DNA from: JACDAN01 sp035711385
GTDB lineage: Bacteria; Actinomycetota; Thermoleophilia; Gaiellales; Gaiellaceae
Length of the DNA stretch: 14,746 nucleotides
NCBI GenBank assembly: GCA_035711385.1
Contig: DASTCG010000035.1
Coordinates: 1-14,746 of the forward strand
Direction of reading: 5' to 3'
The notes under the pieces are model-generated. The model was not told the origin of the DNA. It was given only the letters and a program-made list of their open reading frames with translations, and made no database searches. Numbering within the stretch: the stretch's first letter is position 1; each line of letters starts with the position of its first letter. Positions 1-6,955 of this stretch are shown here, one piece after another. The position numbers were made by a program, and so were the translations under genes.

Positions 1-47
1 TCGCGCGCGCGTCCCGACCTGCGTGCTCCAGGCCTGGGGGCGCCCGC

Positions 48-1616
48 TCACAGCTCGACCGTCGCACTCAGGGCGAGACACTCCAGGAAGCGACGGTCGT
101 GGCTGACGACGACGAGGGCGCCCTCGAAGTCCTCGAGGGCGCCCTCGAGCTGCTCGATCGCCTCGAGATCCAGGTGGTTCGTCGGCTCGTCGAGGAGGAG
201 CGCATTGGCGCCCGCAGCCGTCAGCCGCGCGAGGATCGCGCGCGTCCGTTCCCCGGGTGAGAGCGAGGCCGCAGGCCTGGCGACGTCGGCCCCGCGGAGC
301 GAGAACTTCGCGAGCAGGGTCCGGGCCTCGACCGGCGGGAGGCCCGTTGCGTCGCGGAAGAGCTCGAGCAGCGGTCTCGGCGAGTCGAGCCAGGCGCGGT
401 CCTGCTCCAGCCGCCCGAAGCGCACCGAGGGGCCGACAGAGCGGGTTCCCGACGCCAGGGGCAGCTCCCCGGCCAGCGCGCGGACGAGGGTCGTCTTGCC
501 GGAGCCGTTCGGCCCCACGACTGCGAGCCTGTCGCCGTGCCGAAGCTCGAGGTCGACCGGGCCGAGCCGAAACCGTCCCCGATCGACGACTGCGCCCTCC
601 AGTCGTGCCACGACGTCGCCCGCTCTCCGCGACTCCAACGAGAGCTGGAGGCGCCAGGGCGTCCAGGGTTTCTCCACGGTCTCGAGCCGCTCCAGCCGTC
701 GCTCCGCGGCGCGCACCTTCGACATCAGCGCGTGCGTCCCCCGGCGGTCGGCCATCTTCCCGGCCGTGCGAGCCTCGCCCTGCCTTCCGCGCAGCAGGCT
801 CTCGAACCGGAACCGCTCGGCCACGTAGCGCTCGTAGACGGCCGCGTCGCCCTTCCGGCAGAGGGCGCGAAGCCGCTCGTACTCGTGCCAGCCGCCGGCG
901 AACTCGCGGATCCGGCGCGTCTCCGCCTCGAACTCGAGCACGCGGTCCACCGTGTGCTCCAGGAAGGCCCGATCGTGCGAGACGACGACGAGGGCGCTCG
1001 GCGTCGACGAGACGAACCGCTCGAGGAGCTCCAGCCCTGCGAAGTCGAGGTCGTTCGTCGGCTCGTCCAGCAGAAGCACGTCGAAGCGGGAGAGGAGGAC
1101 CGCCGCCAGCTTGGCCCGAGCCGACTCGCCGCCGGACAGCGTCGAGAGCGGGCGGTCGAGCCGGTCGGCGCCGAGTCCGACGCGCGCCGCGACCTCCCGG
1201 GCGCGGGCGGGCAGGTCGTCGCCGCCGAGGGAGAGGAAGCGCTCGAGCGCGTCGGCGTGCGCCCCGGCGAGCTCGGGCTCCGACCCGAGCCGGTCGGCGA
1301 GCCGGTCCATCTCCGCCGCCGCGGCCGCGACCCCGGTTCGGCGCTCGAGCGAGCGGAGGACCGTCTCGGCGGCGGGTGCGTCGAGCTCCTGCGAGAGGTA
1401 GCCGACGGTCAGCGACTGCGGCCTGCGCCGGACAGCGCCGGCGTCGGGTTCCTCGACTCCGGCGAGCAGCCGGAGCAGCGTCGTCTTCCCGCTGCCGTTC
1501 GGCCCGACGACGCCGATGCGAGCGCCGGGCCTGACGGCAACCGACACGCCGTCGAGGATCGTCTCGGCGCCGTAGCTCTTCGTGATGGTTGTTGCGGCAA
1601 GGGTGCCGCGGTCCAT
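48..1616 (-). CDS. ABC-F family ATPase (two tandem ABC domains, soluble)
   Basis: This 522-residue protein has two ATP-binding cassettes and no membrane segments, the layout of ABC-F proteins, which act on the ribosome in translation regulation or antibiotic protection. Cassette 1 has Walker A GPNGSGKT at 38-45, signature LSGGE at 160-164 and Walker B ending D184-E185. Cassette 2 has Walker A at 368-375, a variant signature LSPGE at 452-456 and Walker B D476-E477 followed by PTNHLD. The charged helical linker at about 243-335 corresponds to the P-site tRNA interaction motif region. I chose the ATG at 1616 because TCCTCCT at 1621-1627 (AGGAGGA on the coding strand) lies just upstream; an upstream in-frame ATG at 1817 would run back over rpmF and adds a sequence with no ABC-F similarity. 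It diverges from rpmF. Whether it is an Uup/EttA-like housekeeping factor or a resistance-type ABC-F cannot be told from sequence alone. Confidence 0.93.
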   Translation of the reverse strand: MDRGTLAATTITKSYGAETILDGVSVAVRPGARIGVVGPNGSGKTTLLRLLAGVEEPDAGAVRRRPQSLTVGYLSQELDAPAAETVLRSLERRTGVAAAAAEMDRLADRLGSEPELAGAHADALERFLSLGGDDLPARAREVAARVGLGADRLDRPLSTLSGGESARAKLAAVLLSRFDVLLLDEPTNDLDFAGLELLERFVSSTPSALVVVSHDRAFLEHTVDRVLEFEAETRRIREFAGGWHEYERLRALCRKGDAAVYERYVAERFRFESLLRGRQGEARTAGKMADRRGTHALMSKVRAAERRLERLETVEKPWTPWRLQLSLESRRAGDVVARLEGAVVDRGRFRLGPVDLELRHGDRLAVVGPNGSGKTTLVRALAGELPLASGTRSVGPSVRFGRLEQDRAWLDSPRPLLELFRDATGLPPVEARTLLAKFSLRGADVARPAASLSPGERTRAILARLTAAGANALLLDEPTNHLDLEAIEQLEGALEDFEGALVVVSHDRRFLECLALSATVEL

Positions 1617-1620
1617 GCGT

Positions 1621-1627
1621 TCCTCCT
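1621..1627 (-). promoter_or_regulatory. Shine-Dalgarno site of the ABC-F gene
   Basis: AGGAGGA on the - strand, four nucleotides before the ATG at 1616. It decides the start codon, since the reading frame stays open upstream to another ATG at 1817. Confidence 0.75.
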
Positions 1628-1709
1628 GATCGACGGGCGCCCGCGGAGCGGCGCCTGGGCTCGGTGTCGGATCAGTGGTCGCGCATAGGGCGAGCCGGAG
1701 CTCGCGGCA

Positions 1710-1723
1710 ACGATAGCTATAGT
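1710..1723. promoter_or_regulatory. Divergent -10 elements between the ABC-F gene and rpmF
   Basis: A short AT-rich patch in otherwise GC-rich DNA centres on the palindrome ATAGCTAT (1713-1720). On the + strand it gives TATAGT (1718-1723), a near-consensus -10 box ending 11 nt before the rpmF ATG. On the - strand it gives TATCGT (1710-1715), which would start the ABC-F transcript with a leader of roughly 85 nt. No clear -35 box is visible on either side. The + strand call is the stronger one. Confidence 0.5.
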
Positions 1724-1734
1724 TCCCCGCCGCG

Positions 1735-1923
1735 ATGGCAGTCCCCAAGAGGAAAACGTCCAAGGCGCGCCGCGACAAGCGCCGCGCGACCCACAAGCTC
1801 GAGGCCCCGAGGGTCAACGAGTGCCCGGTCTGCCACCGCCCGAAGCGGCCCCATCAGATGTGCCCGACGTGCAAGACCTATCGCGGGCGAGAAGTCGAGC
1901 CGCTGCGCACGCCGGTTCCGTAG
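1735..1923 (+). CDS. rpmF: 50S ribosomal protein L32
   Basis: A 62-residue L32. It begins MAVPKRKTSKARRDKRRATH, the basic N-terminus typical of the family, and has two CxxC pairs (C30/C33 and C43/C46) forming the zinc ribbon, so it is the zinc-binding form. No Shine-Dalgarno sequence precedes the ATG; a TATAGT box ends 11 nt upstream, so the message probably has a leader of only a few bases or none. The next gene, acpP, starts 41 nt after the stop codon. The usual upstream partner, the DUF177/YceD gene, is missing and an ABC-F gene faces the other way instead. Confidence 0.97.
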   Translation: MAVPKRKTSKARRDKRRATHKLEAPRVNECPVCHRPKRPHQMCPTCKTYRGREVEPLRTPVP

Positions 1924-1926
1924 AAT
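1921..1926 (+). promoter_or_regulatory. Probable -10 box of acpP overlapping the rpmF stop
   Basis: TAGAAT matches the TAnnnT -10 consensus at five of six positions of TATAAT. Its first three bases are the rpmF stop codon. A start site about 7 nt downstream would give acpP a leader of about 30 nt that includes its ribosome binding site. No good -35 is seen, so acpP may also be read through from rpmF. Confidence 0.4.
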
Positions 1927-1964
1927 CGGCGCGCTCTCAGTCCAACGAACGCAAGAGAGGTGAC

Positions 1965-2210
1965 ATGGCCGCGTCCCGCGACGAAGTCTACGAGCGCATC
2001 AGGGAGGTCCTGGCAGAGCGCCTGTCCGTGGAGGAATCGGAGATCACGGAGGAGGCGAACTTCCAGGAGGATCTCGGCGCCGACTCGCTCGACCTCGTCG
2101 AGATGATCATGGAGCTCGAGGATCAGTTCGGGCTCAAGATCCCGGACGAGGACGCTCAGCAGATCCAGACGGTCGGTCAGGCTGTCGACTACGTCACGTC
2201 GCACCAGTAG
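1965..2210 (+). CDS. acpP: Acyl carrier protein
   Basis: An 81-residue acidic, helical protein that carries growing acyl chains on a phosphopantetheine arm during fatty acid synthesis. The attachment motif is GADSLDLVE, with the modified serine at residue 41. It has the family's usual length and closing region (IPDEDAQQIQTVGQAVDYV). The start is supported by GAGAGGTG a few bases before the ATG. It sits between rpmF and rnc in the classical cluster, without the fabF that follows acpP in many bacteria. The rnc frame begins almost immediately after its stop. Confidence 0.97.
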   Translation: MAASRDEVYERIREVLAERLSVEESEITEEANFQEDLGADSLDLVEMIMELEDQFGLKIPDEDAQQIQTVGQAVDYVTSHQ

Positions 2211-2244
2211 CGAGAGGCCGCGAGGCACGCCGCGGCTCACGCGG

Positions 2245-2898
2245 CTGATCGACGAGCTGCCCGAGGAGCGCGCCGACAACGCGTTCACGCATCCCTCCTG
2301 GGCCCCGGACCGCGCGTCCTCCTACGAACGCCTCGAGTTCCTCGGCGACAGCGTCCTCGAGCTTGCCGTCGCCCGCGCCCTCTACGAGCAGTACCCCGAC
2401 CTGCCGGAGGGACGGCTGGCGAAGATCCGCTCGCACGTCGTCTCCCGGGCGAGCTGCGCCGTCGTCGCTCGCGAGCTCGGGCTCGGCGACCGGCTCGTGG
2501 AGAAGGGTCGGGGGATCGTCCCGCCGGAGGAGCTCGACCGCCTCTCGCGCAACCGCAACGTCCTCGCCGCACTGCTCGAGGCGGCGCTGGCGGCCCTCTT
2601 CCTCGAGCACGGCTTCGCGCCGATCGAGGACTCGATCGTCGAGGCGTTCGCCGGTCGGATCGACTATGCGGCCACGACGCACGTCGACTACAAGACGGAG
2701 CTTCAGGAGCAGCTGGCGGCGCTCGGCCGGCAGGTCACGTACGCCGTGCTCGACGTCCAAGGCCCGGCGCACGACCGCAGGTTCACTTCGGCCGCTGTCA
2801 TCGACGGCGATCAGGCCGGCGTCGGCGTCGGCTCGTCGAAGAAGGCGGCCGAGCAGGAGGCCGCCAAGCAGGCGCTCGAGAAGGTTCGAGACGTCTAG
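2245..2898 (+). CDS. rnc: Ribonuclease III (start codon uncertain, probably CTG)
   Basis: A double-strand-specific endoribonuclease for rRNA and mRNA processing. Counting from the CTG at 2245 it is 217 residues, close to the 226 of E. coli. The signature ERLEFLGDS (27-35) carries catalytic E28, E31 and D35, and PEG provides E55. The second catalytic helix reads LAALLEA, so E112 (E. coli E117) is kept but the residue equal to E. coli D114 is Ala109. The dsRNA-binding domain covers about 147-216, with GPAHDRRF and GVGVGSSKKAAEQEAA. The frame is open from the TGA at 2104 but contains no ATG, GTG or TTG before the GTG at 2497, which would delete the whole catalytic signature. CTG 2245 (then IDELPEE) is the best placed alternative; CTG 2257 is also possible. 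No clear ribosome binding site is seen; coupling to acpP, which ends at 2210, is likely. Confidence 0.85.
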   Translation: MIDELPEERADNAFTHPSWAPDRASSYERLEFLGDSVLELAVARALYEQYPDLPEGRLAKIRSHVVSRASCAVVARELGLGDRLVEKGRGIVPPEELDRLSRNRNVLAALLEAALAALFLEHGFAPIEDSIVEAFAGRIDYAATTHVDYKTELQEQLAALGRQVTYAVLDVQGPAHDRRFTSAAVIDGDQAGVGVGSSKKAAEQEAAKQALEKVRDV

Positions 2899-2929
2899 CG
2901 AGTTGGGAAGCGCTATCCGCCGGACGCAC

Positions 2930-2935
2930 TAGCGT
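2930..2935 (+). promoter_or_regulatory. Possible -10 box of smc
   Basis: TAGCGT fits TAnnnT and ends 9 nt before the GTG start of smc, the same spacing seen before ffh. There is no Shine-Dalgarno sequence, so a leaderless smc message is plausible. No convincing -35. Confidence 0.3.
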
Positions 2936-2944
2936 TCCGCCGAC

Positions 2945-5470
2945 GTGCATCTGCGCGCCATCCGCATCCGCGGCTTCAAGTCCTTCCCCGAACCGGTCGA
3001 GATCCGCCTCGAGCCTGGCGTCGCCGTGGTCGTCGGCCCGAACGGGTCCGGGAAGTCGAACGTCGCGGACGCGCTGCTCTGGGCGTCGGGGAGCCTGAGC
3101 CCGAGCGAGCTTCGGGCGGAGAAGCCCGACGACGTGCTCTTCGCCGGCTCGGGCGGCCGGCAGCCGGCGGCGTACTGCCAGGTCGAGCTCGTGCTCGACA
3201 ACGGCGACGACACGCTTGCCGAGCTGCCCGCGGAGGTCTCGGTCCTGCGCAGGCTGCACCGGGGCGGGGAGGGGCAGTACCTCGTGAACGGCACGGCGGT
3301 GCGCCGGACGGATCTCGTCGAGCTGCTCGCCGACGTCGGTCTCGGCGGCGCCGCCGGCTCCGTGATCTCGCAGGGGAAGGTCGAGCAGATCCTCGCGTCG
3401 AAGCCGGAGGAGCGGCGGGCGCTCGTCGAGGAGGCGGCCGGGCTCGGCAAGTTCAAGCGCCGGCGCCACCGTGCCGAGCTGAAGCTTGCGCGGGTGGGGC
3501 AGGACGTCGCCCGCGCGCGGGACATCGAAGCGGAGGTGAAGAAGCGCCTGCGGCCGCTCGCGCTCCAGGCAAGCGCGGCGCAGCGGGCGGAGAAGCTCGG
3601 CGGTGAGATCGCCTCGCTCGAGGCTGCTCTCGCGACGCTCGAGCTCGCTGCCGTCGACGAGCGGATCGGCGAGGCGTCCGAGCGGCGTACGGCTGCCGAC
3701 CACGCCAAGCGTCGGACGGAGGCAAAGCTCGAGGACTTGCTCGCCGAGCGTCACCGGGCCGAGGAGGAGCTCGCCGACGCCGCCGGGAGGCGCGAGAGCG
3801 CGACGGCCGCGCTCTACCGGCTCCGCAGCGCCGGAGAGCGGGTCGCGCTGCGGCGGGAGAGCGCCGCGTCGCTCGTCGAGTCCCTGCGGCAGGCAGCGAC
3901 ACGCCCGCGGCTCCCGACCGGGCCGACGGCAGCCGACCTTCGCCGGCAGAAGCTGCGCGAAGAGGCGGCGCTCGCCCGGGACCGGCTGGCCGCGCTCGAG
4001 CGCGCGCTCTCGGAGCGGGAGGGCGTGCCGCCTGCAGCCCGGGCGCTCGCCGAGTCGGGCCACGAACTGCTTCTCGCCCGGCTCGACGTCTCCCCCGGAG
4101 ACGAGCGCGCCGTTGCCGCGGCCCTGCGCGGCCGCGGTGCGGCCGTCCTCGCTCCCGACGAGGAGGCCGCGCTTCGCCTGGTCGACGAGGCGAGGGCGAG
4201 AGGGCTCGGAAGCGTGACCGTCGTGGTCGACGAGCGCGTCGAGGAGTTCGTGATCGTCGAGCGGGGCGAGCTGCTCGACCAGTCGCAGCTCGCCGTCACC
4301 CGGGACGGAATCGGGTTCGACCCGGCCCGCCGGGAGATCTGGTTCGCGGGCGAGGCGGCCGAGGCCGTCCTGCTCGAGCTGGAGGCGCGCCGGCGGACGC
4401 TCGCCGACGAGATCGCCGGCCTCGAGCGGCAGGCCGACGCCGTCGTCGACGAGCCCCGGCCAGCCCCCGAGGACGATCGGCGCTACCGGCCGCACATCGA
4501 GCTCGCGGCGCGGCTCGAGCGCTCGCTCGCCTCAGCGTCGTCGGCTGCGGACCGGTGGGAACCGACGCTCCGGGCCCGCGTCGACGCCGGTACGACCCGA
4601 ACTGCCGAGCTCGCCGACGAGCTCCGGCGGCTCGGCGGGGCGGAGGCCGAGATCCGCCGGGAGGCCGGCGAGGCCGCATCGGGCGCAGCTGCGGTCGACG
4701 TCGAGCTCGCGCGGCTCCAGGCCGAGCGCGAGGAGGTCGAGCGGCGGCTCCGGGCGGCCGCCGCCGAGCCGGCAGAGTGGGACGACACCGCGGCGATCGC
4801 CGAGCGGCTCGAACGGCTCCGCCGGCGCCGGGAGGAGCTCGGCCGCGTGAACCCGCTCGCCGCCGAGGAGTACGAGCGCGAGAAGGAGTCGCTCGCGGAG
4901 CTGACCGCCCAGCGCGAGGATCTCGAGCGGAGCCTCGACGAGCTCGCGAAGCTTCGGGACGACCTCGACCGCACCGTGGAACGCCGCTTCGCGGAGACGT
5001 TCGACTTGGTGGGCCGGCATTTCGAGGAGGTCGCGGCCACGCTCTTCCCGGGCGGCCGGGGCAGGCTCCGGCTCACCGGCGAGCGGGAGGGCGACGACGA
5101 GGACGCCGCCCCCGGCATCGAGGTGGAGCTGCGCCCGGCCGGCAAGAAGGTCACGCGTCTCTCGCTGCTCTCGGGCGGCGAGAAGGCGCTCGGTGCGATC
5201 TCGTTCCTCTTTGCGCTCTTCCTCGCCCGGCCCTGCCCCTTCTACCTCCTGGACGAGGTCGAGGCAGCGCTCGACGACGCCAACATCGGCCGGTTCGTTG
5301 CGCTCCTGCGCCGTTTTTCCGACCGCGCGCAGTTCATCGTCGTCACCCACCAGAAGAAGACGATGGAGGCGGCCGACGTGCTCTACGGCGTCACGATGGG
5401 GGCCGAAGGCATCTCCCAGGTCGTCTCCCGCCGCCTCCCACGCGAGGCGTCGGCCGAAGCAGCCGCCTGA
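2945..5470 (+). CDS. smc: Chromosome segregation protein SMC, compact form
   Basis: An 841-residue structural-maintenance-of-chromosomes ATPase that organises and helps segregate the nucleoid. The N-terminal head has GFKSF and Walker A GPNGSGKS at 31-38. The loop ISQGKVEQIL at 141-150 and the FKRRRHRAELKL segment lead into the first coiled coil (about 172-357). A short hinge-like domain spans about 358-470 (ending near TRDGIGFDP and WFAGE), followed by the second coil (about 475-690). The C-terminal head has signature LSGGEKAL at 742-749 and Walker B LLDEVEAALDD with D770-E771. The total is well below the roughly 1150-1200 residues usual for bacterial SMC, with short arms and hinge, but both heads are complete and no frameshift is apparent. 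The start is GTG with no ribosome binding site, 46 nt after rnc. The order rnc-smc-ftsY is conserved in many bacteria. Confidence 0.95.
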   Translation: MHLRAIRIRGFKSFPEPVEIRLEPGVAVVVGPNGSGKSNVADALLWASGSLSPSELRAEKPDDVLFAGSGGRQPAAYCQVELVLDNGDDTLAELPAEVSVLRRLHRGGEGQYLVNGTAVRRTDLVELLADVGLGGAAGSVISQGKVEQILASKPEERRALVEEAAGLGKFKRRRHRAELKLARVGQDVARARDIEAEVKKRLRPLALQASAAQRAEKLGGEIASLEAALATLELAAVDERIGEASERRTAADHAKRRTEAKLEDLLAERHRAEEELADAAGRRESATAALYRLRSAGERVALRRESAASLVESLRQAATRPRLPTGPTAADLRRQKLREEAALARDRLAALERALSEREGVPPAARALAESGHELLLARLDVSPGDERAVAAALRGRGAAVLAPDEEAALRLVDEARARGLGSVTVVVDERVEEFVIVERGELLDQSQLAVTRDGIGFDPARREIWFAGEAAEAVLLELEARRRTLADEIAGLERQADAVVDEPRPAPEDDRRYRPHIELAARLERSLASASSAADRWEPTLRARVDAGTTRTAELADELRRLGGAEAEIRREAGEAASGAAAVDVELARLQAEREEVERRLRAAAAEPAEWDDTAAIAERLERLRRRREELGRVNPLAAEEYEREKESLAELTAQREDLERSLDELAKLRDDLDRTVERRFAETFDLVGRHFEEVAATLFPGGRGRLRLTGEREGDDEDAAPGIEVELRPAGKKVTRLSLLSGGEKALGAISFLFALFLARPCPFYLLDEVEAALDDANIGRFVALLRRFSDRAQFIVVTHQKKTMEAADVLYGVTMGAEGISQVVSRRLPREASAEAAA

Positions 5471-5488
5471 CCGCCGTCACTCGGGACG

Positions 5489-5511
5489 GTCCTGGTGCCA
5501 GGCACCGGGAC
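5489..5511. repeat. REP-like palindrome between smc and ftsY
   Basis: An imperfect 23-nt dyad with a perfect core GGTGCCAGGCACC (5494-5506) and outer arms GTCC and GGAC joined by one T-G mismatch. It could form a strong hairpin behind smc, but there is no T-run on either strand, so a classical intrinsic terminator is not supported. It resembles the short GTGCC/GGCAC palindromes scattered between genes in many GC-rich genomes. Confidence 0.5.
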
Positions 5512-5537
5512 ACGGCTCTTCGAGCGGGCGCGGAGGC

Positions 5538-5543
5538 TAGCCT
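5538..5543 (+). promoter_or_regulatory. Possible -10 box of ftsY
   Basis: TAGCCT fits TAnnnT and ends 6 nt before the ftsY ATG, which would place transcription start at or next to the A of the start codon. No ribosome binding site precedes the gene. Confidence 0.35.
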
Positions 5544-5549
5544 GCCGCG

Positions 5550-6497
5550 ATGACCAGGAGCTGGGGGGAGTTTCTCGGCGACACCGAGACGTCGGACGAG
5601 AGCGCGGCAGAACAGGCCGGGTTCTTCTCGCGGCTGCGCGACTCGCTCGGGAAGAGCCGCCGCGCGCTGACAGACCAGCTGGCCGCTGCCGCGTTCGACC
5701 CGGGCGACGACCAGGCGTGGGAGCGGCTGGAGGAGGCGCTCATCGCCGCCGACGTCGGCGTTCCGACGACGGCCGAGCTCGTCCGCAGGCTCGAGGCGCG
5801 TGGCGAAGTGGGGGACCTCGGCGAAGCGCTGACGGACGAGGCCGCAAGCGTCCTCGGCGACCCTCCACGCCTCGATCTGGCAGCGCGGCCGGCCGTGATC
5901 CTCGTCGTCGGCGTCAACGGCACCGGGAAGACGACGACGATCGGCAAGCTCGCGCAGAAGCTCCGAGAGCACGACCATTCCGTCCTCGTCGCGGCCGCGG
6001 ACACCTTCCGCGCTGCGGCGGAGGAGCAACTCGAGATCTGGGCGCAGCGCGCGGGCGCAGACTTCGTCGGCTCGGAGCGCGGCGGCGACCCCGCAGCCGT
6101 CGCCTACGACGCGATCGAAGCCGCAACCGCGCGCGGCCGTGACGTCGTCATCGTCGACACGGCCGGCCGCCTGCACACGCAGACGAACCTCATGGACGAG
6201 CTGGCGAAAGTCAGGCGAGTAATCGAGCGCCGCCTGCCCAGCGCGCCGCACGAGACCCTGCTCGTGATCGACGCGACGACCGGTCAGAACGGGCTCCAGC
6301 AAGCGCGCCTTTTCGGCGAGGCCGTCGAGGTCTCCGGCGTCGCTCTGACCAAGCTGGACGGGTCGGCAAAGGGCGGCGTCGCCCTGGCGATCGCCCACGA
6401 GCTCGGTCTTCCGGTCAAGCTCGTGGGCGTCGGTGAGGGGCTCGACGACCTCCGGCCGTTCGACGCCCGGGACTACGCGACTGCGCTCCTGACCTAG
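5550..6497 (+). CDS. ftsY: Signal recognition particle receptor FtsY
   Basis: A 315-residue SRP-type GTPase, the membrane-associated receptor that docks Ffh-ribosome complexes at the translocon. After a short acidic N-terminus (about 1-25) comes the helical N domain. The G domain has G1 GVNGTGKT at 121-128, the insertion-box motif DTFRAAAEEQL from 151, G3 DTAGR at 203-207, and TKLDGSAKGG from 267. The C-terminal GVGEGLDDLRPFD is the standard FtsY ending. It lacks the long acidic A domain of E. coli. There is no Shine-Dalgarno site; TAGCCT ends 6 nt upstream. Its TAG stop lies in the same CTAG tetranucleotide as the stop of the convergent dodecin gene, with no terminator between. Confidence 0.97.
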   Translation: MTRSWGEFLGDTETSDESAAEQAGFFSRLRDSLGKSRRALTDQLAAAAFDPGDDQAWERLEEALIAADVGVPTTAELVRRLEARGEVGDLGEALTDEAASVLGDPPRLDLAARPAVILVVGVNGTGKTTTIGKLAQKLREHDHSVLVAAADTFRAAAEEQLEIWAQRAGADFVGSERGGDPAAVAYDAIEAATARGRDVVIVDTAGRLHTQTNLMDELAKVRRVIERRLPSAPHETLLVIDATTGQNGLQQARLFGEAVEVSGVALTKLDGSAKGGVALAIAHELGLPVKLVGVGEGLDDLRPFDARDYATALLT

Positions 6498-6700
6498 CGC
6501 TCGACCGCGAAGGCGATATTCACCGTGGTGCGGTACATGCTGATCCGCTCGTTCTCCACGAGCGCGCTCATCGAGATCACGTCCACTCCGTGGATCCCAC
6601 GCACGGTTTTCGCCGCCTCCTGGACCGCGGCGTCGGCGGCCTTGGCGAAGCTCTCCGGCGACTGACCGATGATCGTGATGACCTTCGCGATGTCTGCCAT
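6494..6700 (-). CDS. Dodecin family protein
   Basis: A 68-residue protein with the dodecin pattern: strand KVITIIGQSPESF, a helix (about 16-36), then strands VISMSALVENERI and YRTTVNIAFAVE. Dodecins form hollow twelve-mers that store flavin or coenzyme A in the cytoplasm. At the position where haloarchaeal and mycobacterial dodecins have the flavin-stacking Trp, this protein has Gly38 (RGIHGVDV), so flavin binding may be weak or altered. A GAGGAG site precedes the ATG, and the gene starts 15 nt after the stop of the small protein at 6716-6925, so it is the last gene of the copy-1 cyclase operon. It overlaps the ftsY stop tail to tail. Confidence 0.88.
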   Translation of the reverse strand: MADIAKVITIIGQSPESFAKAADAAVQEAAKTVRGIHGVDVISMSALVENERISMYRTTVNIAFAVER

Positions 6701-6715
6701 GCGTGCTCCTCTCCG

Positions 6716-6925
6716 TTACGGATTTGGGCGCAGGGTGACCACGTAGTCGTGGAAGGACCTATCGCCTCGTTTGATGACCCGGATCTCTTCGATACGGGCC
6801 TCCGTTCCGTCGGGGAATTCCCGAAGGGCCTCGTCGATTGCGTCTCTGAGCCCATACCGCCAACCTTGAGCCCAAGCATCGTCGGTGATTCTGAACTGCT
6901 CCTCCCTGGATGAGGCCTCGGCCAT
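6716..6925 (-). CDS. Small hypothetical protein, [E/D]Y-x-V family (copy 1)
   Basis: A 69-residue protein of unknown function, predicted helix (about 16-37) then two strands (about 43-52 and 58-66). Its end, DRSFHDYVVTLRPNP, matches the C-termini of the three small proteins at 10157-10805 (for example NPLHEYKVTLRD). It has no signal peptide, membrane segment or cysteine. The ATG at 6925 is preferred over the in-frame GTG at 6931 because GGGAGGT lies just upstream and would overlap the GTG. It lies 30 nt after the cyclase stop and 15 nt before the dodecin, so the three genes are probably one transcript. The fold could be dodecin-like without the first strand; that is inference. Confidence 0.75.
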   Translation of the reverse strand: MAEASSREEQFRITDDAWAQGWRYGLRDAIDEALREFPDGTEARIEEIRVIKRGDRSFHDYVVTLRPNP

Positions 6926-6955
6926 GTGCACCTCCCTCGTCGTGTCGGTCCGATC

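Noticed and set aside
28..37. Palindrome CCAGGCCTGG after the ABC-F stop as a terminator
   Set aside because: Only ten bases, no loop and no T-run; such short palindromes are expected by chance in this composition.
1617..1817. N-terminal extension of the ABC-F protein to the ATG at 1817
   Set aside because: It overlaps rpmF on the other strand, covers the likely promoter patch and ignores the strong AGGAGGA before 1616; the extra residues do not look like ABC-F.
2497..2898. A short 133-residue protein starting at GTG 2497
   Set aside because: It is the C-terminal part of RNase III. The conserved catalytic half lies upstream in the same frame, so this start would destroy the enzyme.
2798..4495. 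Long open frames antisense to smc, and similar long frames opposite the cyclases (for example 8313-9779 and 12790-13788 on +)
   Set aside because: They mirror real genes in GC-rich codon-biased DNA. Their translations are low-complexity Arg/Ser/Pro/Ala strings or reversed codon patterns with no recognisable domain.
6926..6931. GTG at 6931 as start of the copy-1 small protein
   Set aside because: Its own bases form part of the ribosome binding site; the ATG at 6925 has usable spacing.
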